From contig NC_020126.1 in assembly GCF_000331735.1 (NCBI RefSeq), forward strand, positions 1,550,001 to 1,614,000: 64,000 nt of DNA, in the 5' to 3' direction. Shown here piece after piece: positions 59,092-64,000 of this stretch. Made by a program: the position numbers and the translations under genes. Under the pieces are notes generated by a model that had not been told where the DNA came from, did no database searches, and was given only the letters and a program-made list of their open reading frames with translations. The DNA is from Myxococcus stipitatus DSM 14675. GTDB lineage: Bacteria > Myxococcota > Myxococcia > Myxococcales > Myxococcaceae. How positions within the stretch are numbered: position 1 is the first letter of the stretch; each line of letters starts with the position of its first letter.

Positions 59092-59244
59092 CGCCCACCT
59101 CCCCGGGAAGCCGGAGGAAAGAATGTGCCCACGGCCATGGAGCGTGCAAGAGGCTCCCCGCTGAAACCTCGCGGGTGTCTTCCAGCGTTACAGATGATGA
59201 GACCCGTTGTAGGGCCGGGACCGCACGTGTCGGCGGCGCACGTT

Positions 59245-59274
59245 AACGGGCACGGCTGACATGCGCGTGCCGTT
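59245..59274 (-). terminator. Hairpin downstream of rlmN
   Basis: AACGGGCACG (59245-59254) pairs with CGTGCCGTT (59266-59274) with one bulge and an 11-nt loop, 12 bp after the rlmN stop. No T-run is present. Confidence 0.5.
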
Positions 59275-59286
59275 CGCGCGACGGCG

Positions 59287-60369
59287 TCACGGGCTGGTGG
59301 GAAGTGAACGACGCGAGCGCCGCTCCACCGCGGACTTGAGCTGACCACAGCCCGCGTCGATGTCGATGCCGCGGCGTTGACGCACGGTGCTGGGGATGCC
59401 GTGTGCCATCAGCGTGTCCTGGAAGGCGCGCACCGACGTGGGCTGGCTGGGTCCACCGTCGTAACCCACCGTGGGATTGAGGGGAATCACGTTCACGTGC
59501 GCGTCCATGCCAGTGAGCAGCGCGCCCAACGTGTTCGCGTGTTCAGGCGTGTCGTTGCGCCCTTCGATGAGCGTCCACTCGAAGAAGATGCGGCGCTTGC
59601 GTCGGGCGATGTAGTAGCGGCACGCGTCCATCAGCTCCGCCAGGGGCCAGCGCCGTCCGGCGGGGACCAGCGCGGCGCGCTCCTCGTCCGTGGCGCCGTG
59701 GAGGCTGACGGCCAGCTGGACGGGACGGTCCTCGTCCGCCAGGCGGCGGATGCCGGGCACCACGCCCACGGTGCTCAGCGTGATGAAGCGCGGCGCCATC
59801 GCCAGGCCCAATGGGTCGACCAGGACATCCATGGCCGCCATCGTGTTGTCGTAGTTGTGGAGCGGCTCGCCCATCCCCATGAGGACGATGTTGCGCAGCG
59901 TCTCGCCGGACTCGCGAAGGATGCGCCGTACATGGAGAATCTGCCCGACGATTTCGCCCGGCGTCAGATGCCGTGACAGTCCCATCTGCCCCGTGGCGCA
60001 GAAGACACAGCCCATGGCGCAGCCGGCCTGGGTGCTGATGCACACCGTCGCGCGGCCCTTGAAGCGCATGAGGACGGTTTCAATCGTCTGTCCGTCCTCC
60101 AGCTTCAGGAGGAGCTTGTGCGTGTAGCCGTCCGAGCTGAAGGCCTCGTGGTGGGTCGTCAGGTGTCCCAGCCGGGTGTGCGCGCGCAGCCGGTCCCTGA
60201 GCTCCGGGCGCAGGCCCTCCAGTTCCTCGAGCGCGCGCGCCTGCTGGCGGTACAGCCCCGTCCACAGCACATCGCGGTGGTGGGGACGGAAGCCCCAGTC
60301 GGACAGCAGCGCGCCGAGCGCGGGCCGCGTCAGGTCGTAGAGGTTGGTGGGCGTGTCGGAGGACGGCAT
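59287..60369 (-). CDS. rlmN: 23S rRNA (adenine2503-C2)/tRNA methyltransferase
   Basis: Radical-SAM enzyme that methylates A2503 of 23S rRNA and A37 of some tRNAs. 360 residues. The cluster motif is C-x3-C-x2-C in GCAMGCVFCATGQMG; the methylation cysteine near the C-terminus is in DIDAGCGQL. The start at 60369 (MPSSDTPTNLYDLT) matches family length. Divergent from the carboxylate-amine ligase gene, 163 bp apart. Confidence 0.95.
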   Translation of the reverse strand: MPSSDTPTNLYDLTRPALGALLSDWGFRPHHRDVLWTGLYRQQARALEELEGLRPELRDRLRAHTRLGHLTTHHEAFSSDGYTHKLLLKLEDGQTIETVLMRFKGRATVCISTQAGCAMGCVFCATGQMGLSRHLTPGEIVGQILHVRRILRESGETLRNIVLMGMGEPLHNYDNTMAAMDVLVDPLGLAMAPRFITLSTVGVVPGIRRLADEDRPVQLAVSLHGATDEERAALVPAGRRWPLAELMDACRYYIARRKRRIFFEWTLIEGRNDTPEHANTLGALLTGMDAHVNVIPLNPTVGYDGGPSQPTSVRAFQDTLMAHGIPSTVRQRRGIDIDAGCGQLKSAVERRSRRSLPTSP

Positions 60370-60532
60370 GACCAGGGCTCCAGATAACACACCCGGGCCG
60401 GCGGCACCTGGGCGTGTGGGTCCTCTCGGCGGGGCCCCCGGGCGGCCGCCCACCCGCCATCCCCACCGTGCGACCCGCCGAGCCCCTGTCGTGACCTGTC
60501 GGTGCGGGCGACCATCTCCAAGCTGTCCCTGA

Positions 60533-62023
60533 ATGGGGCTCGCCATCCAGCAGGAGGTCTTCCTTCCGGAGGACTACGAGCGCTTCGCGCGCCGGCTCGA
60601 CGAGAGCCTGGTGGCGCTGCGGGAGTTGTTGGCGAGGCCCGGCTTCGGAGAGGGTGCGGCGACCGTCGGCGCGGAGCTGGAGTTGTTCCTCGTCGATGCG
60701 CGGGGCTTCCCGCTGCCGGTGAACCGACAGGTGCTGGCGCGCACGGTGGACCCGCGCGTCACGTTGGAGATGGACCGCTTCAACCTGGAGCTGAACCCTC
60801 GGCCCGGGCCGCTCGCGGGTCGTCCGTTTCGCGCGCTCCAGGAGGAGCTGGAGGACTCGCTGCGCGAGGTGCGGCGCGCGGCGAAGACGCAGGGTGCGCG
60901 AGTGGCGGTGGTGGGCATCCTCCCGACGCTGCGCGAGGAGGACCTGGGGTGGGAGGCGCTGACGGCGCAGCCTCGCTACCGCGCGTTGTCCTCGGCCATC
61001 CGACAGCGGCGCGCGTCGCCCTTCCAGGTGGCCATCTCCGGCGAGGAGGAGTCCCTGTCGCTCACGTGGGATGACGTGACGCTGGAGGGAGCGAACACGT
61101 CGTTCCAGGTGCACCTGCGAGTGGCGCCTCGGGACTTCGCCCGGCTGTACAACGCCGCGCAGCTCGCCACCGCGCCGGTGCTGGCCGTGGGTGGGAACTC
61201 GCCGCTGCTGTTGGGGCGCAAGCTCTGGGATGAGACGCGCGTGGCGCTGTTCCGACAGGCGGTGGATGACCGTGCGGAGCCGGGCGTGGGCGGCTTCTGT
61301 GCTCCCGCGCGGGTGACGTTCGGCCATGGCTGGGCGCGCGAGGGTGCGTACGAGCTGTTCGCGGAGTCGGTCGCGCTGCATCCGCCGCTGCTGCCGGTGA
61401 TGGGGCACGAGTCGCCGCTGGAGCGCGTGGCGGCGGGGGGACTGCCGAGCCTGGACGAGCTGCGGCTGCATCAGGGGACGGTCTGGACATGGAACCGCGC
61501 CATCTACGACCCGCGAGACTCGGGTCACCTGCGCATCGAGATGCGCGCGTTGCCCGCGGGCCCCTCGGTGGTGGACATGGTGGCCAATGGGGCGTTCCTG
61601 TTGGGACTGACGCTGGGGCTGGGCGAGCGCATGGACGCGTTGCTTCCGGCGCTGCCCTTCGCGCACGCCACGGGCAACTTCTTGCGCGCCGCGCGCCGAG
61701 GCTTGGACGCGGAGCTCTCCTGGCCCGGCGAGTCCGTGCCGAGTCCTCGCGTGGTGCCCGTGGTGGAGCTGGTGCGCAGGCTTCTGCCCGTGGCGCGGCG
61801 GGGCCTGTTGGTGGCGGGTGTCGAGGCGGACGAAGTGGACCGGATGCTGGACATCATCGCGCGGCGCGTGGACACGGGGCGCACGGGCGCGCGCTGGCAG
61901 CGGAGGGTGCTCGCGCGGCTGGAGGCGGAGCTGCCCCGTCGGGACGCGCTGGCGGCGATGCTGGAGCGCTACCTCCAGCACTCGGAGTCGGGCGAGCCCG
62001 TCCACACGTGGCCGGAGGACTGA
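60533..62023 (+). CDS. Glutamate-cysteine ligase family (GCS2) carboxylate-amine ligase
   Basis: A 496-residue ATP-dependent ligase of the GCS2 family, related to glutathione or ergothioneine precursor enzymes. Motifs: VGAELELFLVD (metal-binding glutamates), FNLELNP, TSFQVHLRV, and HLRIEMRALPAGP. It could make gamma-glutamylcysteine or a similar peptide; no glutathione synthetase is nearby. ATG 60533 matches the expected family start. Confidence 0.88.
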   Translation: MGLAIQQEVFLPEDYERFARRLDESLVALRELLARPGFGEGAATVGAELELFLVDARGFPLPVNRQVLARTVDPRVTLEMDRFNLELNPRPGPLAGRPFRALQEELEDSLREVRRAAKTQGARVAVVGILPTLREEDLGWEALTAQPRYRALSSAIRQRRASPFQVAISGEEESLSLTWDDVTLEGANTSFQVHLRVAPRDFARLYNAAQLATAPVLAVGGNSPLLLGRKLWDETRVALFRQAVDDRAEPGVGGFCAPARVTFGHGWAREGAYELFAESVALHPPLLPVMGHESPLERVAAGGLPSLDELRLHQGTVWTWNRAIYDPRDSGHLRIEMRALPAGPSVVDMVANGAFLLGLTLGLGERMDALLPALPFAHATGNFLRAARRGLDAELSWPGESVPSPRVVPVVELVRRLLPVARRGLLVAGVEADEVDRMLDIIARRVDTGRTGARWQRRVLARLEAELPRRDALAAMLERYLQHSESGEPVHTWPED

Positions 62024-62039
62024 GCCCGCCGCCGGGCTC
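62022..62039 (+). terminator. Short hairpin after the carboxylate-amine ligase gene
   Basis: GAGCCCG and CGGGCTC form a 7-bp stem with a 4-nt loop, overlapping the stop codon. No T-run is present. Confidence 0.45.
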
Positions 62040-62166
62040 GTCCCGGAATCGGTCGACCGAGCAGCCGTGACGCGGCTCGAGGCGACTCGCATTGCGAGGA
62101 GCCCGGGCCTGGGATGAATATCCGCCCGCCCGCGCCGTCAGCGGGCCGACACCCGTGCGCGCGCAT

Positions 62167-63597
62167 ATGACTCGACTCCTTCCCGCCATCCTGCTGCTCG
62201 CCGTCCTGGGCAGCGCCTGCTCCGCCTCCCTGCGCGGACGCGCCGACAAGCTGGCTCGCGAGGGCCGCTTCGTCGAGGCGGCCACCCTCTACGACGACCT
62301 TGTCCAACAGAGCCCCCACGAGAAGGAGCTGGTGACCGAGCGCGACGGCCTGCGAGGCCGCGCGTTGGACCAACTCCTGGGCAACGCCCGTCGCTTCCGG
62401 TTGCAAGGCGTCGACGAGAAGGCGGAGGAGGACCTGCTCCAGTTCCTGGACCGCCGCGCGCAGTGGAACAGCAAGCTGAACGGGGGACTCGAGAGCTCGC
62501 TGCTGGAGGAGATGGAGGGGACCCACGAGCACCTGCGACGCACCATCAGCACCCCCGCCTCACAAGGGCTGGCGCTGACCGCGGACCAGATGCTCACGCG
62601 CAAGCAGAAGCTGCTCGCGCACCGGGAGATGGCCGTCATCCAGCGGGAGATGTCGGCGGTGGTGCTCCAGAGCGGCAGGGACGTGTGCAAGCGGCTGCGG
62701 GACGTGTCCTCCGAGGACGCGCCGCACTGGCGGGAGCTCGTCTCCCGCTACTGCCGCCGCTGGCGTGAGTTCGCACCGGAACCGCCCGCGGCCGTGGAGC
62801 TCTTGTCCGTGCCGACGTGGACGGGCGACGTGGACGGGCTGGACTCCGCGCAGATGGAGCTCTTGCGAGGACGGCTCACGCGCGTGTTCGAGTCCTCGCC
62901 CTGGTTCTCCGCCTCCGCGCGCCACCATCCGGAGATGTCGCTGGCCGGGCGCTTCGAGTCCCGCCGCGACAGCCGCTCCGTGTCGCTCACCGCGCCCTAT
63001 TCCGAGCAGGTGCCGTACACGGACCACGAGGACCGCACCGAGACCATCTCCGAGCCCTACTCCGAAGAGGAGGAGTACACGGACGACGAGGGCAAGAAGC
63101 GCAAGCGCACGGTGACGAAGACGCGCACGTACACGCGCACCATCACCGTCCCCGTCACGCGCTACCGCGAGGTGTCCCGGACCTTCGAGTACCACGCGCT
63201 GCGCTTGTCCGTGGACCACCAGCTCACGGTGTCCTCATCGGGTGTGCTGGACTCCCAGCGAGGCCCCCTGGCCACCGTGTTCCAGGACCACCTGTCGGAC
63301 TCCTCCTACGAGCACGACGTGTCCTTCGGTCCCGGCAATGTGCATCCCCGGCGCGCCCAACTGGTGGACCCCGAGCCCTGGCTGGAGCAGCGCGTGGAGC
63401 AGCTCGTCCAGCGCTTCGCGCAAGGCTTGAGGGAGCACTGGCGCGAGTCCTACTGCACCACGCCCGCCCGCACATTGGACGAGGCCGCCCGCTGTGCACG
63501 CGCCGGCACCGCGCTTCCTACCCCCGCCTACCAGGTCCTGGGTGAAGTCCTCGGGGACGACGCGGCGCACGTCCCGTCCCTGTTCGCCACCCCGTAG
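62167..63597 (+). CDS. Lipoprotein with a highly charged central segment, unknown function
   Basis: A 476-residue lipoprotein (MTRLLPAILLLAVLGSACSA, lipobox LGSAC). Residues about 20-60 have a TPR-like start (GRFVEAATLYDDLVQQSP). A helical stretch follows to about 200. Then a striking segment at about 280-325 alternates acidic and aromatic residues (APYSEQVPYTDHE, SEPYSEEEEYTDDEG) before a basic/Thr-rich strand set (KKRKRTVTKTRTYTRTITV). The two PYSE/YTD units look like an internal repeat. No enzyme motif is seen. Confidence 0.75.
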   Translation: MTRLLPAILLLAVLGSACSASLRGRADKLAREGRFVEAATLYDDLVQQSPHEKELVTERDGLRGRALDQLLGNARRFRLQGVDEKAEEDLLQFLDRRAQWNSKLNGGLESSLLEEMEGTHEHLRRTISTPASQGLALTADQMLTRKQKLLAHREMAVIQREMSAVVLQSGRDVCKRLRDVSSEDAPHWRELVSRYCRRWREFAPEPPAAVELLSVPTWTGDVDGLDSAQMELLRGRLTRVFESSPWFSASARHHPEMSLAGRFESRRDSRSVSLTAPYSEQVPYTDHEDRTETISEPYSEEEEYTDDEGKKRKRTVTKTRTYTRTITVPVTRYREVSRTFEYHALRLSVDHQLTVSSSGVLDSQRGPLATVFQDHLSDSSYEHDVSFGPGNVHPRRAQLVDPEPWLEQRVEQLVQRFAQGLREHWRESYCTTPARTLDEAARCARAGTALPTPAYQVLGEVLGDDAAHVPSLFATP

Positions 63598-63745
63598 TGG
63601 AGTCCTACCGCCTCGTCCGGTTTTCGGCGGGTCAAATGAGACCGGGTGGATTGTTCAGGCCATCTGACGTGAAATACCCCCGAGTGCGGGTCAGACTCCT
63701 TTGTCAGTATTCGTACTCCCAGCGAATTTTCATACAGAGGACCGT

Positions 63746-64000
63746 ATGCATCCGACTGAAGTCCGAAGCCTCGCACGTCGTGGGACCTTGTTGATGTGGA
63801 TGGCTTCCGCCGTGGCGCTGTCCGCATGTGGCGGCGCGGAGCAGGACACCGCGCCCGTGCAGGCGCCGGGTGTCGAGAAGGCGGAAGACGCGGACGAGCG
63901 GGTCGCTGAGCGCCGCATCATCGTCTACCTGACGGGGAACCAGTCCCTGTACGCGCTGAAGGATGGCCAGTCCGTCCTCGTCGCCGAGCGCAGTGGCGCG
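63746..64000 (+). CDS. Lipoprotein gene, 3'-truncated by window edge
   Basis: The frame runs from ATG 63746 off the end of the window without a stop. AGAGGA lies five bases upstream. The product starts MHPTEVRSLARRGTLLMWMA and has lipobox LSAC near residue 28, then a Glu/Asp/Pro-rich linker and RIIVYLTGNQSLYALKDG. The rest is outside the window, so no function can be given. Confidence 0.8.
   Translation, partial: MHPTEVRSLARRGTLLMWMASAVALSACGGAEQDTAPVQAPGVEKAEDADERVAERRIIVYLTGNQSLYALKDGQSVLVAERSGA

Noticed and set aside
63701..63730. Promoter (TTGTCA, 18 bases, AATTTT) before the final lipoprotein gene
   Set aside because: The -35 element fits but the -10 matches only half of the consensus; not strong enough to annotate.

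Overview
The window is about 64 kb of very GC-rich chromosomal DNA (roughly 70% by eye) from a myxobacterium, most likely of the Myxococcus/Corallococcus/Pyxidicoccus group. This placement is inferred from gene content: an AgmX/PglI-type C-terminal domain, many small lipoproteins, a TPR plus DUF3857/transglutaminase protein, a chemoreceptor, an NtrC-type regulator, a secreted chitosanase and a carboxylate-amine ligase. I see no phage, insertion sequence, CRISPR array, rRNA or tRNA gene. It looks like core chromosome with a few lineage-specific patches.

Layout. 1-7945: 3' part of a fused trehalose-6-phosphate synthase/phosphatase, a beta-lactamase-fold serine hydrolase, a large TPR-DUF3857-transglutaminase exported protein, and a divergent lipoprotein. 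7994-10679: a two-gene minus-strand unit whose first gene carries one frameshift and one stop, joined by a GTGA overlap to an exported protein of lower GC. 10736-16644: arylamine N-acetyltransferase, M1 aminopeptidase, SBBP beta-propeller protein and ComF. 16631-20885: gpmI, an RtcB-type RNA ligase, rlmH (apparent CTG start) and rsfS (with a basic tail), then a small TPR protein. 20907-25988: outer-membrane barrel, lipoprotein, coiled-coil exported protein, sigma-54 response regulator and Nudix hydrolase. 26170-31905: heme-oxygenase-like diiron protein, multi-spanning chemoreceptor overlapping a histidine kinase tail to tail, and a GH46 chitosanase lipoprotein.

32104-38225: small membrane and regulatory genes: GlsB, LysE exporter with a divergent WYL regulator, CGNR zinc-finger protein, hemolysin III, a STAS protein paired with a V4R-like protein, and DoxX with a divergent HxlR regulator around a clean palindrome. 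38230-45075: radA and, divergently, a biotin cluster (bioB-bioF-bioD). It is preceded by a BirA-like operator and split by a 751-bp block made of a degenerate copy of the bioF 3' end and an 84-bp tandem repeat. A small conserved-looking gene and an aminotransferase follow; bioA is not in the window. 45097-51577: substrate-binding lipoprotein with its TPR partner, GTP-type PEP carboxykinase, and an SLC13-type transporter. 51365-64000: miaE, GNAT, AgmX-like protein, patatin, membrane protein, gluQ, phosphoesterase, rlmN, carboxylate-amine ligase and two lipoproteins, the last cut by the window edge.

Functional threads. Translation and RNA maintenance is unusually well represented (rsfS, rlmH, rtcB, miaE, gluQ, rlmN). 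Cell-envelope and predatory or saprophytic functions are spread through the window (chitosanase, patatin, aminopeptidase, many lipoproteins). Central carbon metabolism is represented by gpmI, pckG and otsAB. Most genes sit singly or in pairs, often separated by strong GC-rich hairpins. No single cluster stands out as an obvious new multi-gene system. The best candidates for new biology are the repeat block inside the biotin cluster, the STAS/V4R pair, the coupled pair at 7994-10679, and the CTG-initiated rlmH.
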